64,000 nt of DNA, from positions 27,942,078 through 28,006,077 of the forward strand of contig NC_091307.1 in the NCBI RefSeq assembly GCF_038502225.1. The letters run 5' to 3'. Within the stretch, counting starts at the first letter, position 1. Each line of letters begins with the position of its first letter. The translations under genes were made by a program, and so were the position numbers. The notes beneath the pieces were generated by a model. It was not told the DNA's origin. It saw only the letters and a list, made by a program, of their open reading frames with translations, and made no database searches. Source of the DNA: Cherax quadricarinatus (lineage: Eukaryota; Arthropoda; Malacostraca; Decapoda; Parastacidae). Positions 9,920-20,562 of this stretch are shown here, one piece after another.

Positions 9920-10125
9920 AGCTGCTGCTGCTACTGTACCACCGTCAGCTGCTGCTGCTGCTGCTGCTGCTGCACTGTCAGCTGCTGCTGCTGCTGTACC
10001 ACCGTCAGCTGCTGCTGTAGTACCGTCTGCTGCTGCTGTAGCATCGTCTGCTGCTGCTGTAGCACTGTCAGCTGCTGCTGCTGCTGTAGCACTGTCAGCT
10101 GCTGCTGCTGCTGCTGTAGCACTGT
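9920..10125. repeat. (GCT)n-rich repeat with GTACC/GCACTGTCA interruptions
   Basis: Blocks of four to seven GCT triplets separated by GTA.CACTGTCA-like spacers inside the T3 transposase frame. The frame remains open as Ala/Pro/Ser-rich on plus and Gln-rich on minus. Confidence 0.9.
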
Positions 10126-10532
10126 TGTTGGTGTGGCTTATTGAGAATACCAAGAAACAATTAACCCCAGAGGATTTGCCACCCAGGATAACCCAAAAAA
10201 GTCAGTGTCATCGAAGACTGTCTAACTTATTTCCATTGGGGTCCTTAATCTTGTCTCCCAGGATGCAACCCACACTAGTCGACTAACACCCAGGTGAACA
10301 GGGAAAAATGCCTGGAACTAGTGCTCATATTGGTGAATTTAAAGCCAGCAAAGGTTGGTTTGAGAGATTTAAGAATCGTAGTGGCATACACAGTGTGATA
10401 AGGCCTGTTCTGGAAGAAAATGCCAAACAGGACCTACAGTACTCAGGAGGAAAAGGCACTCCCAGGACACAGTGTCTCATCAGTCATTGCTGCATCTTCA
10501 ATAAAGGTAAGTGTCATTTATTCTTCATTTAG

Positions 10533-10576
10533 TAGAGTAGTACATGCACAATATATATTGTGCATGTACTACTCTA
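10533..10576. repeat. 44-bp perfect palindrome
   Basis: Two 22-bp arms, left TAGAGTAGTACATGCACAAT followed by AT, within the 3' part of Tigger T3. Confidence 0.9.
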
Positions 10577-11394
10577 TTATTGTGCATGTATCCTTCTCTT
10601 TGTGTGTAGGAAAATGTATATTTCATGTGGTAAATTTTTTTTTTCATACTTTTGGGTGTCTTGCACGGATTAATTTGATTTCCATTATTTCTTATGGGGA
10701 AAATTCATTCGCATACCGATCATTTCGCATAACAATGAGCCCTCTTGCACGGATTAAAGTCGCTATGCGGGGGTCCACTGTATACAGTACCTGGAAATCA
10801 GTGTTTACCTGTGCCAATAATAATAACAATAATAATATAACATTATTTTATCAGAAAAATCATTCAAATGATAGTTTTTTGAAAATGCCATATGCACACT
10901 ATTTCAGGCAGACTTAAACTAAGACTAAAACTATTGGGGAAAAAAAAATACACGAGTGTGGTGTTTTACCCTATCAGTTTAATACAAAGTGTTGACACAA
11001 GACAAGAGAATATAGTATATTACTATTTTAATAAACAGTAAGTGCTAAACCACCAGGGTCACACAGCTCTGTAGAGAATATATAAATACAGGTCTGCCAC
11101 CACAAATCCGGCAATCAGTTATTCAGCACTAATTTCGGCTAGCATAATTTCAAATTTCTAGGGTCGCCACACCAACCTGCTGGTACTGTTTGGTGGCGCT
11201 ACTTGCTGTATAAGTCTTTCCAATTTCTTTTTCTCCATTTATTGTTATAACCTGCTTACTTTTAGCCCTAGCCATGGTTCCAATGAATAAAAGAAATGCT
11301 TCTCGTTGTGTAAAGCACCTACACAGTACATTGTCCATTAAAGATAAAGTGGCTTTTAAGCCACTGTCAGTTGCCATGAGCTCAGGCTCGTGAT

Positions 11395-11508
11395 GCAGGA
11401 GAATATGCTTTATTATTACACTGATATCAACACCAGCTTATTTGCCTATCACAATTGATCTAATATGACATAATAAACAATATAAATAACATAAAAACAT
11501 GTTAAATA
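11395..11508. repeat. Repeat U (left part), split by MITE T4
   Basis: TTGATCTAATATGACATAAT and TAAACAATATAAATAACATA match 700-760 and, reversed, 60780-61050. It continues after T4 at 11712-11760 (TACTCCAGAATGAATAATAT). Confidence 0.75.
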
Positions 11509-11711
11509 CAGTGGAACCTCAAAAATCGAACTGCTCCCAACACAACCAATTATGCAAGTGTATTTTTGTAAGTGCTTTTATAAGTGTATTTTTGAGGGTC
11601 TGAAATGGACTAATCTAATTTACATTATTCCTGATGGGAATAAATTTATTAGGTAAAGGCACTCAAACAGCCTTCTGGACTGAAGAAAGTTCGATATTTG
11701 AGGTTCCACTG
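11509..11711. mobile_element. 203-bp TA-flanked MITE T4
   Basis: Ends CAGTGGAACCTCAAAAATCG and CGATATTTGAGGTTCCACTG. Inserted in repeat U; the copy at 758-770 shows the uninterrupted site (ATAGTACTCTAGACTGAAT). Confidence 0.85.
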
Positions 11712-11904
11712 TACTCCAGAATGAATAATATATGGCATAGTACTGAGCAGTTCGACGGAGATATGAGGAGGATATGGGATAAAAGTACCATTCTCCTATC
11801 CCTGTCTTGGGGGCTTATATTAGAGAAAACAGATTATAGCACAGGGCTAACTGTGATATACACTAGTACTGCACCATAAAACTGAAACAAAAAAGCTATT
11901 TTCT

Positions 11905-12029
11905 CTACACAGATTATCACACATAGCAGCATATGTGGAGAACCTAGGATAATCCAAAAAAGTCAGACAGAGTGGCTTATTTCTAGTACCTGGCTTGGGC
12001 TAGCCATATATGATTTTTGGTAAATTTTC
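11905..12029 (-). repeat. CR1-like LINE 3'-end fragment
   Basis: GATTATCACACATAGCAGCA and GAACCTAGGATAATCCAAAA are the reverse complement of the 3' tail at 45345-45400. A second reversed copy is at 13217-13375. Confidence 0.65.
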
Positions 12030-12263
12030 GATTCCCAGCCAGCGTAGAAACATGGGCGTGTTTCTTTGCACCTGTTGTCTATGTTCACCCATCAGTAAAT
12101 GGGTACTGGGGTGTTAGTGGACTGGTGTGGGTGTTATCCTGGGACACTGACCTAATTTGCTTGAAATGCTTGGCATAACAAGGGGCTTTCTGTATAGTAG
12201 TACGTCACTGATGTCAGCTAGGCCTGTATACCATGTACATATATGTGTAGTAAATAAAGATAA

Positions 12264-12300
<37 letters not shown>

Positions 12301-12308
12301 TATTATTT
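12030..12308 (+). repeat. SINE-like element with (ATT)n tail
   Basis: TTTTCGATTCCCAGCCAGCG resembles a tRNA B-box context, followed by GGGTACTGGGGTGTTAGTGG and a GTAGTAAATAAAGAT tail leading to about 13 ATT units (12267-12303). I recall this sequence type as a very common decapod SINE-like repeat. The A box is not clear. Confidence 0.55.
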
Positions 12309-12429
12309 TCTCTCAGTTGCTTGTTGGGCTATCTTATTAAAATTTGGGCAATGTATGATGGAAAGATGCTTCTTAACGTACACCAAAAATGGAAGAAATC
12401 AGACCATAAATAGCGGAGCTCACTTCTCA

Positions 12430-13216
12430 GCCATTAGCGGCCCAATGGCGGTATGTTTTTGTATGGTTTTTGTGGTTGTATTCTCGGTTTTTTTTTGTTT
12501 CATTTGATAGAATGGAAGATATATTACAGAAATAAATATGATTTTGATTGGTTTCACGATGAAAAGTGTGGACCCTCGAATTTAGTAGTACATTTTCTGT
12601 ATGCAAAACTATTGTTATTCTCTATAAAATGTATTTTTTGTTAATATTTTTGGGTGTCTGGAATGGTTTAATTGGATTAACATTATTTCTTATGGGAAAT
12701 ATTAACAAAAAATACATTTTATAGAGAATAACAATAGTTTTGCATACAGAAAAGGGACTACTAAATTCGAGGGTCCACGTACCTTGAAATTGCGCTCACA
12801 GTAGCGGAAATCTTCTATTCTTTAGTGATGTTCAAGAGTAGACAAATGACATCACTGTCCAATACCTGTCTGCTTGCCAGTCCAAATTCCAATACGCAGT
12901 CAAGAATGGGTTGACATTATTTATACAATTATTACAATAATGCAGTAGTCTGCATAACAGTAAATCTTCTATTTTTTGTATGAATAAAAATTCCAAATGG
13001 TAAGCAAGAGTAATATAAGAGGGGCCTGGAACCATGACTGATAACAGAGAAAATGTTATTTTAGTGCCAGGAATGTCTGCATTGTTTATTCTGGACCCTA
13101 TTTTGAAATTGGCATCTGTTGAAATTTGTGTGAAATTGGCCAAATTGCCAATTTCTGACCACTTTATTGGGTGGTTGAAATAGGTGAATGAGTGGTTTCT
13201 TGTACTCAGTCGACAG
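12430..13216 (-). mobile_element. TTAA-1 element fragment, interrupted by a fold-back insert
   Basis: Shares GTTGTATTCTCG, CATTTGATAGAATGGAAGAT and CTGGACCCTATTTTGAAATT with the complete TTAA-1 copies. Neither TTAA end is present. Cut at 12568-12778 by a fold-back element and at 13217 by a CR1 tail. Confidence 0.75.
12568..12778. mobile_element. 211-bp fold-back element built from Tigger 3' end
   Basis: Outer arms of about 85 bp (GTGGACCCTCGAATTTAGTA and reverse) enclose a 45-bp centre. The arms contain TTTTTGTTAATATTTTTGGG, the usual Tigger 3' subterminal sequence, in both orientations. Confidence 0.8.
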
Positions 13217-13375
13217 AATAGAAGTAAGTTTATTCAGGTATACACAAATACAGTTATGTAGATTATCATACATAGCAGCGTATGTGTAGAGAACCTAGGA
13301 TAACCCAAAAAAGTCAGACGAAGTGAGTTATTTCCAGTACCTGGCTTGGGCTTGCCGTATATGATTTTTAGTAAT

Positions 13376-14062
13376 GTATGAGACTATAGTTGTACCAACA
13401 CTCTTGTATGGGTGTGAAGCATGGGTGATGAATGTTACAAAGAGGAGAAGGCTGGAGGCAATGGAGATGTCATGTCTGAGGGCAATGTGTGGTGTGAATA
13501 TTAATAATGCAGAAAATTTGTAGTTCGAAAATTAGGAGAAGGTGTAGGATTACCAAAACTATTATCCAGATGGCTGAGGAGGGGTTGTTGAGGTGGTTCG
13601 GACATGTAGAGAGAATGGAAGAAAACAGAATGACTTAGAGAGTGTATAAATCTGTAGTGGAGGGAAGGCGGGGTAGGGGTTGGCCTAGGAAGGGTTAGAG
13701 GGAGGGGGTAAAGGAGGTTTTGTGTGCGAGGGGCTTGGACTTCCAGCAAGCGTGCATGAGTGTATTTGATAGGAGTGAATGGAGACAAATGGTTTTTAAT
13801 ACTCGACATGCTGTTGGAGCGTGAGCAAAGTAACATTTATGAAGGGATTCAGGGAAACCGGCAGACTGGACTTGAGTCCTGGAGATGGGAAGTACAGTGT
13901 CTACACTCTGAAGGAGGGGTGTTAATGTTGCAGTTTTATAACTGAAATGTAAAGTACCCCTCTGGCAAGACAGTGATGGAGTGAATGATGATGAAAGTTT
14001 TTCTTTTTCGGGCCACCCTGCCTTGGTGGGAATAGGCCAATGTGTTAATAAAAAAAAAAAAT
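13376..14062 (+). mobile_element. LINE-A 3' fragment
   Basis: Starts in the post-RT part of the protein (LYGCEAWVMN, RRLEAMEMSCLRAMCG, LLRWFGHVERM in broken frames) and runs to the LINE-A 3' tail GGGCCACCCTGCCTTGGTGG and an A-rich end. 5' truncated. Confidence 0.85.
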
Positions 14063-14390
14063 TCTCAGTTGTTTGTTGGGCTATCTTATTGAAACTTGGG
14101 CAATATATGATGAAAAGATGCTTCTTAACATGCACCAAAAATGAAAAAATGGACAATAAGTAAGGGAATTCACTTCTCAGCCATTAGCTGCCTCTTTGCG
14201 GTATATTCTCGTATGGTTTTTATGGTTGTATTCTCGTTTTTTTTCTCATTTGATAGAATGGAAGATACATTACAGAAATAGATATGATTTTGATTGGTTT
14301 CACGACAAAAAGCACCTTGAAATTGAGCTCAAAGTAGCAGAAATGCTCGATTTTTGCCAATGTTCAGTGAACTTAGTGTAAGTCAAGTTC
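14063..14390 (-). repeat. Repeat V plus TTAA-1 fragment
   Basis: Duplicates 12308-12830: GGGCTATCTTATTGAAACTT, AAGATGCTTCTTAACATGCA, then the TTAA-1 segment TTTGATAGAATGGAAGATAC, here without the fold-back insert (AAAAAGCACCTTGAAATTGA shows the empty site). Confidence 0.7.
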
Positions 14391-14575
14391 ATTAATTTTA
14401 TTAAGTGTATTCTAACCTAATCACTCAGTAATCCAGCAAACTCAGTAATCCGGCACACTACAGGTCCCAGTGATGCTGGATTTGTGATGGAGGACCTGTA
14501 TAATAGTATAATTTTTAGTTAGAGCCATCTAGGTTTATTTTTACTTTAATTGGGCTGGTTATTTTTTCTTTACAG

Positions 14576-14761
14576 TTAATCTTGGAACTGCAACCAAAGG
14601 TGATCTATCCTGGTCATGGGCCAATGATAGATGATCCTGTGGTCAAAATTCAGCATTATATTGCCCATCGCATTCAAAGGGAGAACCAAATCCTGAAAGT
14701 TCTTAATGACAGTCTGGTGAAATATATGTTACCCATGGAAATAGTCAAGCTTATTTACAAG
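14576..14761 (+). CDS. LACTB2: LACTB2 internal exon with YPGHGP motif
   Basis: Exactly 62 codons. It starts LILELQPKVIYPGHGPMIDD and continues through KIQHYIAHR and the region LPMEIVKLIYK. YPGHGP provides the last metal-ligand histidine of the LACTB2 active site, and the rest begins the C-terminal winged-helix-like domain. The acceptor is TTTACAG and the donor is AAG|GTCAGT, both in phase 0. Residue SLK at the end of the previous exon continues naturally into LILEL, so no exon is missing in the 5.5-kb intron between them, even though that intron contains Tigger, LINE, SINE and TTAA-type inserts. Confidence 0.92.
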
Positions 14762-15617
14762 GTCAGTATAATATTGCACAACAGACATGGTATGCAGGAG
14801 GGCCCTGCTTATACAGCAGGTTAGGTTCCGGGCTACTGCTGTAAAGCCAAAATCACTGTAGAGTGAAACATAGTCTTTTTTCACTTTTGAATGCAAGTAA
14901 AAGCCTGATAACATGTTTACACTATCATATATTAAGTGAGCAATAGAGCTAGGCATAAAAAATGCATATATAGTACACACATTACTTACCTTAAAATATT
15001 TTCATACTTAGCTTATAGTGAGTGGTGAATATATTTATTGTAGGAACTCTGAATAAATGAAGAATGGGTATAATTGAAAACCGCTGCATTAGTGAAACAC
15101 TGTAAACCAGGGCCCTCCCGTATATCTGCTAATTAAAACACGGGTATACCTTTATATAAATTGACTCTTCCCAAACTCTGTTGAACTGACAGGGATAACT
15201 TTTATGGACCTCTTTATATGTTTATCTAACCCACTGCAGTTTGATCCAACTCAGGCTAGGCAGGGTACTCACTTTATTTTGGCTTGGTGCAAAACCCCCT
15301 AAATAAAACCTAAGTAAAGGATGTCCTTGAAAATGGACTCATTGGACTTCCCATATCCAAAGCTCATTTGTTTTATTTAACCTTTTCCAGCGTATATATT
15401 AGATCAGAGAGATGATTAAAAAAGATACAAATCAAAACAAAAAGAATAATCACATCAACCATGGTTCTTTTGATTATTTTATTCTAAAAATGGGGGTTTT
15501 CTCTGGTTCACCCATATAAAAATATTTTTAATACAGTTTAGAGTAGTCTTTCAATTAAATATGCTTACTTTTACATACTTCTTCATCATGTATTGGAAAT
15601 AATTGAAGGTGTGCCTT
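14762..15617. other. LACTB2 intron, mostly unrecognised
   Basis: 14800-15120 looks like a diverged TA-type MITE (GCAGGAGGGCCCTGCTTATA at left, AACCAGGGCCCTCCCGTATA at right). The remainder shows no recognised element. Confidence 0.4.
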
Positions 15618-16763
15618 TTAACCCTTTGACTGTTTCGGTTGTATATATACATCTTACGAGCCACCGTCAGCGCTGAATAGCCCTTGTGGCTTAGCGCTTC
15701 TTTTTGATTATAATAATAATACGAGCCACCGTGTTTGACGTATATGCTCATAAATTCTAGTGGCTTCAAATCAAGCAGGAGAAAGCTGGTAGGCTCACAT
15801 GTGAGAGAATGGGTCTGTGTGGTCAGTGTGCACCATATAAAAAAAATCCTGCAGCACGCAGTGCATAATGAGAAAAAAAAAAAACTCCGACTTTTTTTTT
15901 TAATCAAAATGCCGAATTTGTGGTCTATTTTTGTATAGTATTTATGGTTGTATTCTCGTTTTCTTGGTCTCATTTGATAGAATGGAAGACATATTGTAGA
16001 AATAGAGGTGATTTTGATTGGTTTTACTATGAAAAGAACCTTGAAATGGAGCTCAAAATAGGGGAAATGTTTGATTTTTGCTGATGTTCAAAAGTAAACA
16101 AATGATGTCATTGTCCAATAAATGTCCAAGTAGCCATTCTAATATACAGTCATAAATGGGTTGATGTTATTTATACAATTATTACAATATTGCAGTAGTC
16201 TGATTAACAGTAAATCTTCTATTTTTTGTTTGAATAAAAATTCAAAATAGAAAGCAAGAGTAATATCAGAGGGGCCTGGAGACATGACTGATGAACAAAG
16301 AAAATGTTATTTTAGAGCCAGGAACATCTGCTTTGTTCATTCTGGACCATATTTTTGAAATTGTCATATTTTTTAATTTTCGTGAAATTGGCCAAATTGC
16401 AAATTTCTGACCACGTTATTGGGTAGTTGAAATCAGTAAATGGGCAGTTTCTTGTACTCAGTCAACAGAAAAAATGGAGTTCTAAAGAAATAGCTATGAG
16501 TTTGCTCGACTGGAACAACGGAATTAGCGGAATATAGGGCTCAAAGTGGGCGAAATTGCCAATTCGTAAATATCGCCGAGGTCGCTAACTTCAAGAGAGC
16601 GTAATTCCGTCAGTTTTCCATCAAATTTAATTCTTTCGGTGTCATACAATCGAGAAAAGATTCTCTATCTCTTCATAAGTTTTTTTTTTTTTTTTCTTTC
16701 TTTCAGAAATTTTGTGACACCAGGAGACCTCAGGATTTGGGGTTGCGACAGTCAAGGGGTTAA
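15618..16763 (-). mobile_element. TTAA-1 element, copy A
   Basis: Bounded by TTAA on each side; ends CCCTTTGACTGT and ACAGTCAAGGGG. Contains the internal sequences common to the family (TTTGATAGAATGGAAGACAT; GTTATTTATACAATTATTAC). A 53-bp LINE tail with duplicated ACGAGCCACCGT interrupts it at 15668. No coding sequence; non-autonomous, piggyBac-type target. Confidence 0.85.
15668..15720 (+). mobile_element. 53-bp LINE-tail retrocopy
   Basis: AGCCCTTGTGGCTTAGCGCT and TTTTTGATTATAATAATAAT, flanked by 12-bp direct repeats ACGAGCCACCGT (15656-15667 and 15721-15732). Identical in type to the 3' end of LINE-B. Confidence 0.88.
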
Positions 16764-17444
16764 CTGTAGCGAGTAATCACCACATTCATTTTAAGCCAAT
16801 ATAATTACTGTAGCAAAATCAGATAATTAGTGACTTATTTCTTTATTGTTTCATCCTTTATGAATCTCGAATTTTGTCATGCTCATTTTAGCAAGAGAGT
16901 TTGTCATATACTTTTGAATGCTTGTGGTTTCCTGTGTAAGCTTAGATCTTGCCTATATAATAATAATATATTCATTTTATGTGCTAAGCCTGTAGGTGTT
17001 ATCTAAAACACTGAGCATAATATGGGCATTGTAAAAATGCTACTATATATATGACGGTGGGATACGACTGGTTTGTTGAAAGAAAAAAATATACAACAGC
17101 AAGTAATAATGGTGGTGGTAGTAGTACTGGGAGTAAAGTACTAGTAGAAATAGTAGTAATAGAAACAGTAACAATGGTGGGTAGGCAATGACAAGCTGAC
17201 AAAACAGAAACTGTAGCAGTAGCAAAGATGTTTCACCCAAGGCTGAGAACTCAGAGGTCAAGCTTAGAGAGTGGTCAAGAGTGAGGTCAGGTATATGCAA
17301 GGTCGAGTATTGATGAGGTTTATTAGGCAAATCATGGATAATGTGGGAAATAGGTTTATCCAATACAGTAGAATCTCACATTTCACGTGGGATACTTTCT
17401 GTAAACCACAGCTTTATGTGAAATATATGGCAGGAAAAGTATAT
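16764..17444. other. LACTB2 intron, no recognised element
   Basis: Low-complexity GTGGTAGTAGTA stretches near 17110-17170; otherwise nothing recognised. Confidence 0.5.
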
Positions 17445-18052
17445 TTTTCTGTGCCTGAAGAGAAGTTGCTAAGGTTGGTGGATGAATTTGGGAGGGAATG
17501 TAAAAGAAAGAAATTTAAAGTGAACATAGAAAAGAGCAAGGTGATGAGCGTAACAAAAAGTAATGAAAGATTAGATATCAGATTGGAAAGAGGTAGTATG
17601 GAGGAAGTGAATGTGTTCAAATATTTGGGAGGGGACCTGTTGGTGGATAGGTCTATGAAATTATTATAATAATCAATAGGAAGTGCTAAACCTACCAAGA
17701 TCTGGGTCTATGAAAAACGAGGTGAATCATAGAATTATTCTGGGTCTATGAAAGACAAGGTGGATCGTAGAATTAATGAAGGCAGAAAGGTGGGTAATGC
17801 ATCGAGGCAAAATGAGGAATGTATGAGAGTATAGTGGTATCAACACACTTATATGGGTGTGAAGCATGGGTGGTGAATGTTGCAAAAGAGGAGGAGGAGG
17901 AGGCTGAAGGCAGTGGAGATGTCATCTGTGAGAGTACTGTGTGGTGTGAATATTGTGCAGAGAATTCATGTTTTGGAGATTAAGAGGAGGTGTGGGGTTA
18001 CTAAAGTATTATCCAGAGGGTTGAGTAAGAGTTGTTGAAGTAGTTTGGAAAT
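17445..18052 (+). mobile_element. LINE-A fragment, left half of a copy split by TTAA-2 element G
   Basis: Encodes EEKLLRLVDEFGRECKRKKF, KVNIEKSKVMSV and MEEVNVFKYLGGDL (RT palm to thumb), then the LLYGCEAW region in broken frames. The sequence resumes at 20563 where element G ends. Confidence 0.85.
17661..17705 (-). mobile_element. 45-bp LINE-tail retrocopy
   Basis: Reverse-oriented tail TTATTATAATAATCAATAGG with AAGTGCTAAACC, flanked by GTCTATGAAA direct repeats (17651-17660, 17706-17715). A local duplication of the adjacent LINE-A segment follows to about 17760. Confidence 0.7.
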
Positions 18053-20562
18053 TTTACCCATAAACAGTCCAAACGTATATATACGTTTTCTTGCCCAGCA
18101 CCCCAAATATTTTGAAAAAAAAAAAAAAAATATATAGAAATAAAGAGTGCATTTTTCTAAGTGTTATAGCATAAAAAAAAAATTTAGGGTCAGTACTTAC
18201 CGAGATATGAGGCCACGACGTTGGCACTGGATGCTCACCTGATGGCAACATTCAGTCCTGGTACTTGCAGAAGTGTTGCCGATATGCCTTTTTTCTTGTT
18301 TTTATATTATTTTACATAACTTTTATGTTCTAATTACAATTTATAGTAGTTCTTGTGATTTCATAGCCAATCTTTGTTCCGGCACTAATATTAGGTACTC
18401 AGATTGTCACAAACACACTGACTGGTGAACATTTACACCTGCCTTGGTCATTTACTATTGTCTAGGAATATATAGAAAGCATTTATAGGTCCCAGCAATG
18501 TTTTGGATATGTGGGAGTATATAATAATGATGATAAGTTCCCTTGAAGCATGATGTAAGACAAGTGTCAATCCACTGCTGACAGTGCAGTGGTGACATTT
18601 GACGAGCGTCCACGGCCCTTGCTTTATTTGTTTTCACTGTTACACAAACATGTCTGTCTGTCTAGCTCTCTATCTGCCTGTATAGCTGTCTGTTTATCCC
18701 TGTCTCTGCTTATCTGCCTGTATAGCTGTCTTGTTTATCTCTGTCTCTGCTTATCTGTCTGCTTCTCTCTCTTTGTCTCAGAGAGAGCCACTCATGAACC
18801 AACAGGTATTACACACTACTGTGTCGTCGTGTCTGGTTCCTGAGCAAGTGTAAATACGTATTTGCCAGTCATGCTTACACATTATATCTACAAGCACAAT
18901 ATAGCACTGTCTGAATTTTTTGGGTTATCCTAGGCAATTTACACTATGTATAATTGTATTTGTGTACCTGTGAGACAGAGATACAGAGAGAGACATAGAT
19001 ACAGACAAAGATAGAGCAAGCCAGCCAGCCAGCCTGCCGAACACGTATTCCACATTCCAGAATTGTTTCTCTTTACTTAGGGCATAGGTTATAAGACATT
19101 CTGAAAGGGTGTTGCACATGGGTTATTATCAAGGCTTTTTATATTTCCTCGATCACTTATGGCCACATCCACCTTAGAGTCACTAAACTTGGGGTCACTT
19201 TCCTCTTAAAATGGGAGTGTTAACCCTTTGAGGGTCCGTGCCGTAGATCTACGGTTATACGTTGAGGGTCCAAACCGTAAGTCTACGCCATGAGCTCAGC
19301 TCACTCTGATAAGCTGTGAGCAGTAAATTTGGGCCTAGGTATGAGAGAATACATCTATGTGGTATGTGTGCACCACATAAAACAAATCCTGCAGCACAGT
19401 GCATAATGAGAGAAAAAAACTGAGACTGTAATTTTCGATTAAAACCGATTTTGCAGTGCTTTTTCATATGTTTTTTATAGTTGTATTTGCGATTTCTTGG
19501 TCTCATTTGATAGAATGGAAGATATATTACAGAAACAGAGATGATTTTGATTGGTTTTAGTAATGGAAATGGCTTGAAACTGAACTAAAAATAGCAGAAA
19601 TGTTAAATTTTTGCCGATGTTCAAGAGTAAACAAATGATCCCACACGTCTAATTCATGCCAGCTGGTGGGTCTAATATACGTTCACAAATGTAGTGATAT
19701 TATTTATACAATTATTACAGTATTGCATAACAGTAAATCTTCTATTTTTTTGGTTTGAATAAAAATTCATTATGTGAATAAAAAATCAAAATGGAATTCA
19801 TTTGTAAAGCCTGAAAACATAACTAATGAACAGAGGAAATGTTAGTTTAGTGCCAGGAATGCCTGCATTGTTATTCTGGACCTTATTTTGAAACTGGAAT
19901 ATTCTGAACTTTGCATTAAATTGGCCAAGTTACAAATTTCTGAACACTTTATTTTGTAGTTGAAATGGTTGGCGATTTCCTGTGCTCAATCGATACAAAA
20001 GAAGTAATACTAGTGAAATAGCTAAGAATTTGGCCGACTGGAGTAATATAATCGGCCTAAAATGGGAGTCAAAGTCAGCAAAATCGCCAATGCGTAAATA
20101 TCGCTGACACATCAAAATTCGCGAGAGCATAATTTCGTCAATTTTCCATCAAAATTCGCACTTTTTGTTTTATTACCTTCAGAAAAAGATTCCCTACCAT
20201 TTCATAAGAAAAAATAACAAAATTATTTTTTGAAAATTCTTGGACACTGGTGTGCACTTTGAAATTGGCCTCTGGACCCTGAAAGGGTTAATACTACATG
20301 AAATCAGTGAATCCCAGGTGTGGTGTTTGCTGCTCTGTATGCTCTAACTGGCGCTCATTTGAACTGGTGCTCCCACAAGGTACTAAGTGGTCCCAGATTT
20401 TTTTTAATACTGCACACATTGAGTGTTAAGACCCATTCTATGCTGACCAGGCATCTCAGGCCACTCGTGCCAAATTTGGAGGCCGGAAAAATAAAACTGA
20501 TCTATGTTTGGGGCGCTAGCGGTAAGAACGTATACATACGTTTGGACCGTTTAGGGGGTTAA
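18053..20562. mobile_element. TTAA-2 element G, with TTAA-1 copy B nested inside
   Basis: Left end CCCATAAACAGTCCAAACGT after TTTA, right end ACGTTTGGACCGTTTAGGGGG before TTAA. Inserted in LINE-A (the uninterrupted site is visible at 39313-39323). Interior matches the separated parts of element H (33522-33956, 37541-38255, 45437-45769), including CAGAAGTGTTGCC and TGCACATGGGTTATTAT. No gene seen. Confidence 0.8.
19220..20291 (-). mobile_element. TTAA-1 element, copy B
   Basis: Ends CCCTTTGAGGGTCC and GGACCCTGAAAGGG bounded by TTAA. The uninterrupted target exists in element H at 45506-45516 (GGGGAGTGTTAATAC), so insertion with TTAA duplication is directly supported. Confidence 0.9.

Larger units (their letters stand above)
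9530..10780 (+). mobile_element. Tigger-type element T3 with trinucleotide expansion in its transposase frame
   Basis: Flanked by TA, with ends CAGTGGACCCCCGCATACCG and CGCTATGCGGGGGTCCACTG. A start codon at 9752 opens MGPKKASSANPTAIRVRITI and KYESGVRVSELARLYNKPQS, the CENP-B-like helix-turn-helix of pogo transposases. At about 9920 the frame runs into GCT repeats coding polyalanine up to about 10125. Short transposase pieces follow (VWLIENTKKQL; FKASKGWFERFKNRSGIHSV). The DDE domain is missing, so it is non-autonomous. Confidence 0.85.
11099..14498 (-). mobile_element. Large TA-flanked DNA transposon P, swollen by nested inserts
   Basis: Left end CAGGTCTGCCACCACAAATC and right end GATTTGTGATGGAGGACCTG are inverted repeats flanked by TA. 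A minus-strand start at 11274 gives MARAKSKQVITINGEKEIGK, a plausible pogo-type transposase N-terminus, lost after about 40 residues. The interior contains repeat U, MITE T4, a CR1 3' end, a SINE, TTAA-1 fragments, a fold-back element and a LINE-A 3' fragment. Individual boundaries inside are approximate. Confidence 0.6.

Noticed and set aside
9659..10153. Reverse-strand 164-codon Ala-rich frame
   Set aside because: Antisense shadow of the GCT expansion in Tigger T3.
12030..12308. tRNA gene
   Set aside because: Only a B-box-like segment is present, with no cloverleaf; treated as a SINE-like repeat.
18650..19060. Tandem CTGTCTGT-type and AGACAGAG-type stretches considered as a CRISPR-like or regulatory array
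   Set aside because: Simple irregular repeats inside TTAA-2, repeated at 37700-38110 in element H; no spacer structure.
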